Positions 1 to 8,800 of a stretch of 14,371 nt of DNA are shown piece by piece (positions within the stretch are counted from its first letter, which is position 1; every line of letters starts with the position of its first letter). Below the pieces are notes generated by a model that ran no database searches, had not been told where the DNA came from, and worked only from the letters and a program-made list of their open reading frames with translations. Source of the stretch: Salinisphaeraceae bacterium UBA4764 (lineage in GTDB: Bacteria; Pseudomonadota; Gammaproteobacteria; Nevskiales; Salinisphaeraceae); contig DHHU01000064.1 of the NCBI GenBank assembly GCA_002403445.1, positions 113,681 to 128,051 of the forward strand. The letters are read 5' to 3'. A program made the translations under genes and the position numbers.

Positions 1-527
1 GATCCTATCGGCAGCTGCACCGTCACGGGCGTAGTCGATAGCCGCTCACGCATCATGGTCAGGCAACGGCTGTAGTCAGCCCCCAACTTATCCATTTTAT
101 TGACAAAGGTGATGCGCGGCACATGGTATTTATCGGCTTGCCGCCAAACGGTTTCCGTCTGCGGCTCGACGCCGGCGTTGGCATCCAACACACACACCGC
201 ACCATCAAGCACACGAAGACTACGCTCAACTTCGATCGTAAAATCGACGTGACCTGGGGTATCAATGATGTTGATCCGGTATTGCTCCGGATACTGCTGC
301 TCCATACCTTGCCAGAAACAGGTAGTGGCAGCGGACGTAATCGTTATACCGCGCTCTTGCTCTTGCGACATCCAATCCATGATGGCAGCGCCATCATGGA
401 CCTCCCCCATTTTATGGGAAATCCCAGTGTAATAAAGCACACGCTCGGTAGTGGTTGTCTTGCCGGCATCAATATGTGCGGCAATCCCGATGTTCCGATA
501 GTGGCTTAAGTCGTTCTTACGTGCCAT
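1..527 (-). CDS. fusA: Elongation factor G, N-terminal part (cut by the left window edge)
   Basis: EF-G is the GTPase that moves tRNAs and mRNA through the ribosome after each peptide bond. Reading from the ATG at 525-527, 175 residues are visible before the edge. They form the start of the G domain: the P-loop AHIDAGKT (residues 17-24), the switch I sequence QERGITITSAATT, the G3 motif DTPGH (89-93) and the G4 motif NKMD (143-146). The start matches the family's usual MAR...YRNIGI opening. It is the third gene of the str cluster, 33 nt after rpsG. Two things are odd. No purine-rich Shine-Dalgarno sequence is visible in the AT-rich stretch before the ATG. Also, the segment CVLDANAGVEPQTETVW looks more like alphaproteobacterial EF-G than the enteric form, although the preceding segment with RINIIDTPGH is gamma-like. 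Identity as EF-G is certain; the C-terminal three quarters cannot be assessed. Confidence 0.97.
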   Translation of the reverse strand, partial: MARKNDLSHYRNIGIAAHIDAGKTTTTERVLYYTGISHKMGEVHDGAAIMDWMSQEQERGITITSAATTCFWQGMEQQYPEQYRINIIDTPGHVDFTIEVERSLRVLDGAVCVLDANAGVEPQTETVWRQADKYHVPRITFVNKMDKLGADYSRCLTMMRERLSTTPVTVQLPIG

Positions 528-560
528 AAAAATTATATTTAATGTGTCTAGTCGCGCGCC

Positions 561-1034
561 TTACCAGCGAAAATGAGAAAAGGCTTTGTTAGCGTCTGCC
601 ATGCGGTGCGTGTCCTCACGCTTTTTAACGGCAGCACCCCGATGCTCCGCGGCATCGCTCAACTCACCCGCCATCCGACGCGCCATAGTGTTTTCACTTC
701 GTTTCTTGGCAGCGGTAATTATCCAGCGCATTGCAAGCGTCGTGCGGCGCACGGCCCTTACTTCGACCGGGACCTGATATGTTGCGCCACCGACACGACG
801 CGACTTAACTTCAACCGCAGGCCGTACGTTTTCGAGGGCTTGTTCCAAAACCTCTAACGGCTCGTCGGTTCCCTTGCGGGTGGCAAGTTGATCAATAGCG
901 CCGTAAAGAATGGTTTCTGCCTTGGATTTCTTGCCATGACTCATGATCATATTCATGAACTTGGCCAATACCTCACTATTGAAGCGGGGATCGGGCAGTA
1001 TTTCGCGACGCGGAGCAGAAAAACGACGGGACAT
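561..1034 (-). CDS. rpsG: 30S ribosomal protein S7
   Basis: S7 is a primary 16S rRNA-binding protein that starts assembly of the 30S head and lies near the E site. The product has 157 residues, the common bacterial length (E. coli K-12 has a longer C-terminal variant). It shows the usual opening MSRRFSAPRREILPDPRF and the signature region KFMNMIMSHGKKSKAE, followed by the conserved VRPAVEVKSRRVGGATYQVP segment. ATG at 1032-1034 is the family start. It lies only 20 nt after the rpsL stop; the nearest ribosome-binding signal, a CGAG about 13 nt upstream, is weak, so coupling to rpsL translation is likely. In E. coli a gap of about 96 nt here carries the S7 repressor site; this gap is too short for that element. 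Ends with TAA. Confidence 0.98.
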   Translation of the reverse strand: MSRRFSAPRREILPDPRFNSEVLAKFMNMIMSHGKKSKAETILYGAIDQLATRKGTDEPLEVLEQALENVRPAVEVKSRRVGGATYQVPVEVRAVRRTTLAMRWIITAAKKRSENTMARRMAGELSDAAEHRGAAVKKREDTHRMADANKAFSHFRW

Positions 1035-1054
1035 AGACTTTTAACTCGTCTGGG

Positions 1055-1429
1055 TTATTTCTTGGGCTTCTTGGCGCCATACTTGGATCGGCCTTGACGT
1101 CGCGCATCGACGCCCGAGGCATCAAGCGCCCCGCGGACGGTGTGATAACGAACACCTGGCAAATCCTTGACACGCCCCCCACGCACGAGCACCACCGAGT
1201 GCTCTTGGAGGTTGTGACCCTCACCGCCGATATAGCTTGCGACCTCATATCCGTTGGTCAGACGCACACGGGCAACCTTACGAAGCGCTGAGTTTGGTTT
1301 TTTGGGCGTCGTGGTATAAACCCTTGTACACACACCACGGCGCTGCGGACATTTTTCCAACGCCGGCACCGGGTCCTTTTTGGGCTTGTCTTTACGTCCT
1401 TTGCGAACGAGCTGATTTACGGTAGACAA
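1055..1429 (-). CDS. rpsL: 30S ribosomal protein S12 (TTG start)
   Basis: S12 sits at the decoding centre of the 30S subunit and controls accuracy; it is the classic target of streptomycin-resistance mutations. The 124 residues match the E. coli length exactly. The loop TTTPKKPNSALRK holds Lys43, and GGRVKDLPGVRYH holds Lys88 and Asp89. Both lysines are the streptomycin-sensitive form, and Asp89 is the residue methylthiolated in other bacteria. The family start falls on a TTG codon (1427-1429), preceded by AGAGGA about 10 nt upstream; no ATG or GTG lies in frame before the upstream TAG. An ATG at 1438-1440 is out of frame. First gene of the str cluster, 133 nt after rpoC, with a hairpin and an AT-rich possible promoter in between. 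Confidence 0.98.
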   Translation of the reverse strand: MSTVNQLVRKGRKDKPKKDPVPALEKCPQRRGVCTRVYTTTPKKPNSALRKVARVRLTNGYEVASYIGGEGHNLQEHSVVLVRGGRVKDLPGVRYHTVRGALDASGVDARRQGRSKYGAKKPKK

Positions 1430-1562
1430 ACTTGAATCATCCTCTTGCGATGTAAGGCGGCGGGCCAGAATAATAAGAATTAACTAAAGTTAAACTACGC
1501 ATTCTATTGGTTGCCGGCTACGGTGTCAATCTACACCGTAGCTGGCACCTGCTTCAAAGCCT
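1430..1562 (-). promoter_or_regulatory. rpoC-rpsL intergenic region: possible rpsL promoter
   Basis: This 133-nt gap separates the RNA polymerase genes from the str genes. On the minus strand an AT-rich stretch contains TATTAT (1470-1475), a 5/6 match to a -10 box. The hexamer 17 nt upstream, GTAGTT (1493-1498), is a poor -35. A Shine-Dalgarno AGAGGA lies near 1440-1445. A hairpin (separate entry) lies on the rpoC side. The pattern fits independent transcription of rpsL-rpsG-fusA, but the promoter call is weak. Confidence 0.3.
1513..1546 (-). other. Hairpin after rpoC
   Basis: The arms at 1513-1526 and 1533-1546 form an inverted repeat around a 6-nt loop. In the minus-strand transcript the inner 10 bp (GCTACGGTGT with ACACCGTAGC) are perfect, followed by one A-C mismatch and three more pairs. 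It begins 16 nt after the rpoC stop codon. No U-run follows, so it is not a textbook intrinsic terminator. It could be a partial terminator, an mRNA 3' stabiliser or a processing site. Confidence 0.6.
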
Positions 1563-4500
1563 TCATTTAGCAACCGAACTTGAGTCGCTTGTTTCAGCTG
1601 AGTCATTTGCGGTACTGCCATCGGACTTTGGCTCGTCACCGTTAGCGACGGTATTGGCGGGCAAGGCACCCTCGAGGTTGAGCGTCGCCGCTCGTTGGCG
1701 CCGTCGCTGCTCATGGTATGCCAATCCAGTTCCAGCTGGGATCAGCCGACCGACAATAACGTTTTCCTTGAGGCCTTTAAGCGTATCGCGCCCACCCCGT
1801 ACAGCAGCTTCGGTCAAAACCCGGGTTGTTTCCTGGAAAGACGCTGCGGAAATGAAAGACTCAGTAGATAGACTGGCCTTTGTGATACCGAGCAATAACC
1901 TTTCGAATCGTGCCGGCACTTCGCCTCTCGCTTCGGCACGCTTGTTGGCTTCAACCACAGCCTGGTATTCGATCTGCTCACCTTGCAAGAACGGCGTATC
2001 TCCCGCATCGAGAATTTCCACGCGCCGCAGCATCTGGCGAACAATCACTTCGATGTGCTTGTCGTTAATCCGCACACCCTGCAAGCGATAGACATCCTGT
2101 ATTTCCTTGACCAGGTAGTCGGCCAGTTTCGGAATGCCCTGTAGCCTTAGGATGTCATGTGGTAGTGGTTCACCCTCGGAAATGACTTCACCCTTCTCGA
2201 TATATTCACCTTCGAATACGTCAATCTGGCGCGATTTTGGCACCATGACCTCGGTTTCGTGACCGGCAACGTCGACAATCTTCAGGCGCTGTTTGCCTTT
2301 AGTTGCCTCGCCGAAGCGAATTGTGCCCTCGCCTTCAGCCAATATAGCCGGCTGCTTTGGCTTGCGGGCTTCGAATAGATCGGCCACACGTGGCAGACCG
2401 CCAGTAATGTCGCGTGTCTTGGATGATTCCTGAGGAATACGCGCGCAGACGTCGCCAACGACGATGTGCTGACCGTCCTCAACCACCACGATGGCACGCG
2501 GCGGCAGGCTGTAGGAAGCAGTAATATCAGTCCCGGGGAAGTTCAACTCTTCGCCATTGTCATCAACCAATTTGATCACGGGCCGTAGATCCTTACTGCT
2601 GGCACCGCGCTGTTGGTTATCAGTAACCACCAGTGTCGAAACACCGGTCACCTCGTCCATGTCACGCTGGACAGTCACGCCCTCGACGAATGACTCGAAT
2701 TTCACTTTGCCAGCCACTTCCGAAACGATCGGATGGGTATGGGGGTCCCAATCGGCTACACGATCACCGGCCTCGACAACGTCCCCGTCAGCCACATTGA
2801 GCTTGGCTCCGTAGGGGATCTTGTAACGCTCGGTTTCCCGATAGTTCTCATCGATAATACCCAACTCGCCCGATCGGGACACTGCGACCAAATGGCCGTA
2901 TTCGGCGTGTTCAACGGTCTTGACGTTGTGCAACTTGACAGTGCCGTCGGTTTTAACTTCAACCCCGTCGGCCGCAACCGAACGCGACGCAGCGCCACCA
3001 ACGTGGAACGTACGCATGGTGAGCTGTGTTCCAGGCTCGCCGATAGACTGGGCGGCGATAACACCGACCGCTTCGCCAATAGCCACGGGTTCGCCGCGCG
3101 CAAGATCTCGTCCGTAGCATTGTGCACAGACTCCGATTCTAGCTTCACATGTAATCGGGCTACGTACGTTGACGTCATCCACCGAGTGCAATTCGAGCAA
3201 ATCTATATGATGCTCATCTAGCAAGGTGCCTTCTTCGAGCAATGTCTGGTTGCTGACCGGGTCGGCTACGTCATCGGCCAGCACTCTACCGAGCACGCGC
3301 TCACGCAGTGGCTCGACCACATCGCCGCCTTCCACGATCGGATACATTGGGATGGATTCGTCGGTACCACAGTCAAACTCAGTTACGACCACATCCTGAG
3401 ACACGTCCACCAGTCGGCGCGTGAGATACCCCGAATTGGCCGTCTTGAGCGCCGTATCGGCCAGTCCCTTTCGAGCACCGTGGGTAGAAATAAAGTACTG
3501 CAGGACATTCAAGCCCTCGCGAAAATTGGCTGTGATTGGCGTCTCGATGATAGAACCATCCGGTTTGGCCATGAGGCCACGCATTCCCGCCAACTGCCGA
3601 ATCTGTGCCGCGCTACCGCGCGCCCCCGAGTCCGCCATCATGTAAATCGAGTTGAACGACGTCTGGGTAGTGGTGTTGCCTTCCGCGTCAGTGACTTCGT
3701 CAACCCCGAGTTTATCCATCATGGCCGAAGCATTCTGCTCGTTGGCCCGTGACCAAATGTCGATTACCTTGTTATAGCGCTCGCCCTGCGTCACCAACCC
3801 TGAGGTGTACTGTTCCTCAATTTCCTTGACTTCTTCTTGAGCACGGTCAAGGATCCCAGCTTTTTCGCTCGGAATAACCATGTCATCGACTGCGATTGAG
3901 ATGCCGGCCTGAGTGGACATTCGAAAACCGGTGTACATCAATTGGTCGGCAAAGACCACGGTGTCTTTCTGGTCGACGTCACGGTAGCTGGCATTGATTA
4001 CTTCGCCCACGGCCTTTTTATCAAGCTCGCGATTGATCAAATCAAACGGAATCCGCTCGGGCAGGATTTCAAGCAGCAACGCACGGCCAACTGTAGTCTC
4101 GACAATGCGTTGAACCGTGATGAAGGTGTCATCCTCTTGGCGCTCGGAATCATTGATGCGTACTTTGACCTGGGCCTGTAAATGCACCGCACCGGCATCA
4201 TAGGCACGCCGAACTTCGGACACGTCGGCAAAGGTCGTACCTTCACCCGGCGCATTGATTCGCAGTCGGGTCATCCAGTAAAGCCCCAGCACAACATCTT
4301 GGGTGGGGACAATGATGGGCGCCCCGCTCGCCGGCGAGAGAATATTGTTCGACGCCATCATCAACACGCGCGATTCCATCTGGGCTTCGATCGACAGCGG
4401 TACGTGAACCGCCATCTGGTCACCGTCGAAATCGGCATTGAATGCCGTGCAAACCAGGGGATGCAGCTGAATTGCCTTACCTTCGATCAATACTGGCTCG

Positions 4501-5810
4501 AACGCTTGGATACCTAGTCGGTGTAATGTTGGTGCGCGATTGAGCAGCACGGGGTGCTCGCGGATAACGTCCTCGAGCATGTCCCAGACCTGCGGTTCTT
4601 CGCGCTCAACCATCTTCTTTGCAGCCTTGATGGTGGAAGCGTACTCGAGTCGTTGTAACCTTGAATAAATAAACGGTTTGAACAATTCAAGCGCCATCTG
4701 CTTGGGCAGACCGCATTGATGGAGTTTCAGGGTCGGGCCGACCACAATGACCGAGCGCCCTGAGTAGTCAACACGCTTGCCCAGCAGGTTCTGCCGGAAA
4801 CGACCTTGCTTGCCCTTGATCATGTCGGCCAGCGACTTCAGGGGACGCCGGTTCTGGCCAGTGATCGCGCGACCGCGACGGCCGTTATCGATCAAAGCGT
4901 CCACCGACTCCTGCAACATGCGTTTTTCGTTACGCACAATGATGTCAGGTGCATTCAAATCAAGCAGACGGCTCAACCGATTGTTACGGTTAATAACCCG
5001 GCGATAGAGATCGTTCAAATCGGAAGTAGCAAATCGCCCGCCGTCAAGCGGCACGAGCGGACGCAAATCTGGCGGCAGCACCGGCAACGTCCGCAAGATC
5101 ATCCACTCTGGCTTGTTGTTGGAGGCCTGAAAACTTTCGAGAATCTTGAGGCGTTTGCCAAGCCGCTTGATCTTGGTCTGCGAACCCGTGGCATTCAAAT
5201 CCTCGCGCACCCGAGCTGCTTCAGCCGCGAGGTCCATGTTTTTCAGAATTTCAAGAACAGCCTCGGCACCCATCTTGGCGCTGAACTCGTCGCCGTGGGT
5301 TTCAACTGCATCGAGGTATTCCTCCTCGGACAGCAGCGTGAACGGCTCCATGGGCGTCATGCCCGGATCGGTCACGATATATGCCTCGAAATAAAGCACC
5401 CGCTCGATAGCGCGTAGCGGCATGTCCAGCAATAAACCGATGCGAGACGGCAGGCTCTTAAGGAACCAGATATGCGCCACCGGGGCAGCCAGGTCGATAT
5501 GGCCCATTCTCTCGCGGCGAACCTTCGTCTGGGTAACCTCGACGCCGCACTTTTCGCAGACAACACCGCGATGCTTCATTCGTTTGTACTTGCCACAAAG
5601 GCACTCGTAATCCTTGACCGGGCCAAAGATTCGGGCACAGAACAAACCGTCGCGCTCGGGCTTGAACGTGCGATAGTTGATAGTCTCGGGCTTTTTGACT
5701 TCGCCATAAGACCAAGAGCGAATGTTGTCGGGCGAGGCAAGCCCGATTCGGATGTTGTCGAAGTCTTCGACTTCGTCTTGGTTTTTGAACAGATTCAGTA
5801 GGTCTTGCAT
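1563..5810 (-). CDS. rpoC: DNA-directed RNA polymerase subunit beta-prime
   Basis: Largest subunit of core RNA polymerase; it carries the catalytic magnesium site, the clamp and the trigger loop. The 1415 residues compare with 1407 in E. coli, and the key positions carry the same numbers. The N-terminal zinc site is Cys70/72/85/88 (CLCGKYK...VVCEKCG). The catalytic aspartates are in NADFDGDQ (Asp460/462/464). The second zinc site is Cys814, Cys888, Cys895 and Cys898. The trigger loop GEPGTQLTMRTFH contains Met932 and His936. The last ~35 residues are a polar, Ser/Asp/Glu-rich tail that differs from E. coli and is not conserved in the family. The ATG start is preceded by GGAGTAAGGAT. It follows rpoB after 82 nt, which hold a short hairpin, and is expected to be co-transcribed with it. 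Ends in TGA. Confidence 0.99.
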   Translation of the reverse strand: MQDLLNLFKNQDEVEDFDNIRIGLASPDNIRSWSYGEVKKPETINYRTFKPERDGLFCARIFGPVKDYECLCGKYKRMKHRGVVCEKCGVEVTQTKVRRERMGHIDLAAPVAHIWFLKSLPSRIGLLLDMPLRAIERVLYFEAYIVTDPGMTPMEPFTLLSEEEYLDAVETHGDEFSAKMGAEAVLEILKNMDLAAEAARVREDLNATGSQTKIKRLGKRLKILESFQASNNKPEWMILRTLPVLPPDLRPLVPLDGGRFATSDLNDLYRRVINRNNRLSRLLDLNAPDIIVRNEKRMLQESVDALIDNGRRGRAITGQNRRPLKSLADMIKGKQGRFRQNLLGKRVDYSGRSVIVVGPTLKLHQCGLPKQMALELFKPFIYSRLQRLEYASTIKAAKKMVEREEPQVWDMLEDVIREHPVLLNRAPTLHRLGIQAFEPVLIEGKAIQLHPLVCTAFNADFDGDQMAVHVPLSIEAQMESRVLMMASNNILSPASGAPIIVPTQDVVLGLYWMTRLRINAPGEGTTFADVSEVRRAYDAGAVHLQAQVKVRINDSERQEDDTFITVQRIVETTVGRALLLEILPERIPFDLINRELDKKAVGEVINASYRDVDQKDTVVFADQLMYTGFRMSTQAGISIAVDDMVIPSEKAGILDRAQEEVKEIEEQYTSGLVTQGERYNKVIDIWSRANEQNASAMMDKLGVDEVTDAEGNTTTQTSFNSIYMMADSGARGSAAQIRQLAGMRGLMAKPDGSIIETPITANFREGLNVLQYFISTHGARKGLADTALKTANSGYLTRRLVDVSQDVVVTEFDCGTDESIPMYPIVEGGDVVEPLRERVLGRVLADDVADPVSNQTLLEEGTLLDEHHIDLLELHSVDDVNVRSPITCEARIGVCAQCYGRDLARGEPVAIGEAVGVIAAQSIGEPGTQLTMRTFHVGGAASRSVAADGVEVKTDGTVKLHNVKTVEHAEYGHLVAVSRSGELGIIDENYRETERYKIPYGAKLNVADGDVVEAGDRVADWDPHTHPIVSEVAGKVKFESFVEGVTVQRDMDEVTGVSTLVVTDNQQRGASSKDLRPVIKLVDDNGEELNFPGTDITASYSLPPRAIVVVEDGQHIVVGDVCARIPQESSKTRDITGGLPRVADLFEARKPKQPAILAEGEGTIRFGEATKGKQRLKIVDVAGHETEVMVPKSRQIDVFEGEYIEKGEVISEGEPLPHDILRLQGIPKLADYLVKEIQDVYRLQGVRINDKHIEVIVRQMLRRVEILDAGDTPFLQGEQIEYQAVVEANKRAEARGEVPARFERLLLGITKASLSTESFISAASFQETTRVLTEAAVRGGRDTLKGLKENVIVGRLIPAGTGLAYHEQRRRQRAATLNLEGALPANTVANGDEPKSDGSTANDSAETSDSSSVAK

Positions 5811-5866
5811 ATCCTTACTCCGGATAAATAGGCGGGCGCTTGGCGTTCTAAAATTACATCGATAAC

Positions 5867-5885
5867 GGGGCGCCTAAGACGCCCC
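5867..5885 (-). other. Short hairpin between rpoB and rpoC
   Basis: A perfect 6-bp stem GGGGCG/CGCCCC with a 7-nt loop lies 7 nt after the rpoB stop codon. No U-run follows directly (the next bases are GTTATCG), so strong termination is unlikely. It may affect mRNA processing or stability between the two large cistrons. Confidence 0.5.
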
Positions 5886-5892
5886 TTTCCCG

Positions 5893-8800
5893 CTATTCGT
5901 CCTGTTCCAATTCGATATTCATGCCAAGGGAGCGAATTTCCTTGGTCAACACGTTAAACGACTCGGGCATTCCCGCGTGCATACGGTGATCACCGTCGAC
6001 AATGTTTTTGTACATCCGCGTTCGACCGCCGACGTCGTCGGATTTGACGGTGAGCATTTCCTGCAGCGTATAGGCTGCACCATATGCCTGCAGAGCCCAG
6101 ACCTCCATCTCGCCGAATCTTTGACCGCCGAACTGTGCTTTGCCCCCCAGCGGCTGCTGAGTAACCAGGGAATACGGCCCAGTCGAGCGCGCGTGCATCT
6201 TGTCGTCGACCAAATGGTTCAACTTCAACATGTACATGTAGCCCACCGTAACCGGACGCTGGAAGGTTTCACCGGTGCGACCGTCGATCAACGTCGTTTG
6301 ACCGGATTCCGGTAAGCCGGCAAGTTTTAGCAGCTCACGGATCTGATCCTCGTGAGCCCCGTCAAATACAGGCGTGGCAGTCGGCATACCGCCAACCAGG
6401 TTGCGGGCCATGGCCAGCATTTCCTCGTCAGTGAGGCTGTCGATTTTTTCTTGGGTACCGTTTTCTACATGATAGGCCTGATTCAGGAACTCACGGATTT
6501 CACCCACAGCTTGCTCGCGCTCAAGCATGTCCTGTACACGGTTGCCAATGCCACGTGCAGCCCAGCCGAGATGTGTTTCCAGCACCTGACCGATGTTCAT
6601 ACGTGACGGCACACCGAGCGGATTGAGCACAATGTCGGCCGGGGTGCCGTCTTCCAGATGCGGCATGTCTTCGACCGGCACGATTTCGGAGATCACACCC
6701 TTGTTGCCGTGCCGCCCGGCCATCTTGTCGCCGGCCTTGATGGGCCGGCGAACCGCCAAGTAGACCTTGACCTGCTTCAACACGCCGGGCGCCAATTCAT
6801 CGCCTTGGGTAATCTTTTCCTTCTTCGAAGCAAAGCGCCGCTCGAACTCGGCCTTCTGATCCGACAGGCGTTTGGCTGCAGCTTCCAATCGGCTCTGGGC
6901 AGCCTCATCCTGCAAACGGATATCGAACCATTTCTGTCGGTCGTCGAAGCTATCGAGGTAGTCGGCATCGATCTCCGATCCCGCTGCAAGCTTGTTCGGG
7001 CCGCCGTCAGCGACCTTGCCAAGCAGCATAGTTCTCAGTCGATCGAATAAGTCATCCTCGAAGATTCGCTGCTGGTCGTTGAGATCTGTGCGAACCGCAG
7101 CAAGGTCTTCTTCTTCGATCGATAGCGCGCGTGAATCTTTCTCGACACCGTCACGGGTAAAGACTCGAACGTCGACAACAGTACCATCCATACCTGGCGG
7201 AACCCGTTGCGACGAATCTTTTACATCCGAGGCCTTCTCGCCAAAAATGGCCCGTAGAAGTTTTTCTTCCGGTGTGAGCTGGGTTTCGCCCTTGGGCGTC
7301 ACCTTGCCCACGAGAATATCACCGGCACTGACTTCAGCCCCTACGTAAGCCACGCCTGCTTCGTCAAGTTTGGAAAGCGCCGATTCATTGACGTTTGGTA
7401 TGTCAGCCGTAACTTCTTCCGAGCCCAGTTTGGTCTCGCGTGCGGTGCAGGTTAGCTCTTCGATATGTACTGACGTAAACCGGTCCTGCTCGGCAATGCG
7501 CTCGGAGATTAGGATCGCATCCTCGAAGTTGTAACCGTGCCAGGGCATAAAAGCCACCAGCAGGTTCTGGCCGAGTGCCAATTCACCGATGTCGGTTGAG
7601 GGACCATCGGCCAACACATCACCACGTGCCAGATCATCACCCGGCGAGACCAGCGGTTTCTGGTTGACGCAGGTATTTTGATTAGAACGAGTGTATTTGA
7701 CCATGTTGTAGATGTCGACGCCAGCATCATCGTCTCCGGTTTCATCATCATGAACACGGATAACCACGCGTGATGCGTCGACTTTCTCAACCACACCACC
7801 CCGTCGCGCGACCAAGGCATTGCCGGAGTCGATAGCCACCTTGCGCTCGATGCCGGTTCCGACCAGCGGTTTTTCCGCTCGCAGACACGGCACAGCCTGA
7901 CGCTGCATATTCGACCCCATGAGTGCGCGGTTGGCGTCGTCATGCTCAATGAAAGGAACCAACGAGGCCGCGACCGACATGATCTGTTTCGGAGATACGT
8001 CCATGTAGTGAATCTTGTCGGGCGCCGAGAGCGTGAATTCACCCTGATGCCGACACGACACCAGTTCACTCACTAGATTGCCATTGTCATCCAGCTCAGC
8101 GTTGGCCTGTGCTATAACGTATCGGCCTTCCTCGATTGCCGACAGATATTCGATCTCTTTGGTGGCTTTGCCATCCACAACCTTGCGATAGGGTGTTTCC
8201 AAAAACCCATATTTGTTGGTCTGCGCATACACCGAAAGGGAATTGATCAAACCGATGTTCGGACCTTCCGGTGTTTCGATCGGGCAGATGCGCCCGTAGT
8301 GCGTGGCATGCACATCGCGTACCTCGAAACCGGCCCGCTCCCGTGTCAGACCACCGGGGCCAAGGGCCGAAACACGCCGCTTGTGGGTGACTTCCGACAG
8401 CGGGTTGTTCTGATCCATGAACTGGGATAGCTGCGATGACCCAAAAAATTCCTTGACCGCTGCCGCAACCGGCTTGGCGTTGATCAAATCCTGCGGCATC
8501 AAACCTTCGGATTCAGCCTGGGACAAGCGTTCTCGCACTGCACGCTCCACCCGGACGAGCCCTGTGCGGAAGGCATTTTCGGCCATTTCCCCCACACTTC
8601 GAACTCGCCGATTGCCCAGATGGTCGATATCATCGGTGGTGCCATGACCATTGCGTATAGCCAACAACTCGCCGATTACTACGACGATATCTTCGGTCGA
8701 TAACACCAGCTCGCCCTCGGCCGATTCGCGACCAATACGCCGATTGAACTTCATGCGGCCAACTGCTGACAGATCATACCGGTCAGGGTTGAAAAACAGA

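Noticed and set aside
1507..2091. 194-codon plus-strand frame opposite the rpoC 3' end
   Set aside because: Low-complexity Ser/Arg-rich shadow of rpoC codons; its beginning is inside the intergenic hairpin.
4806..5417. 203-codon plus-strand frame opposite rpoC
   Set aside because: Shadow frame over strongly conserved rpoC sequence; no recognisable domain or ribosome-binding site.
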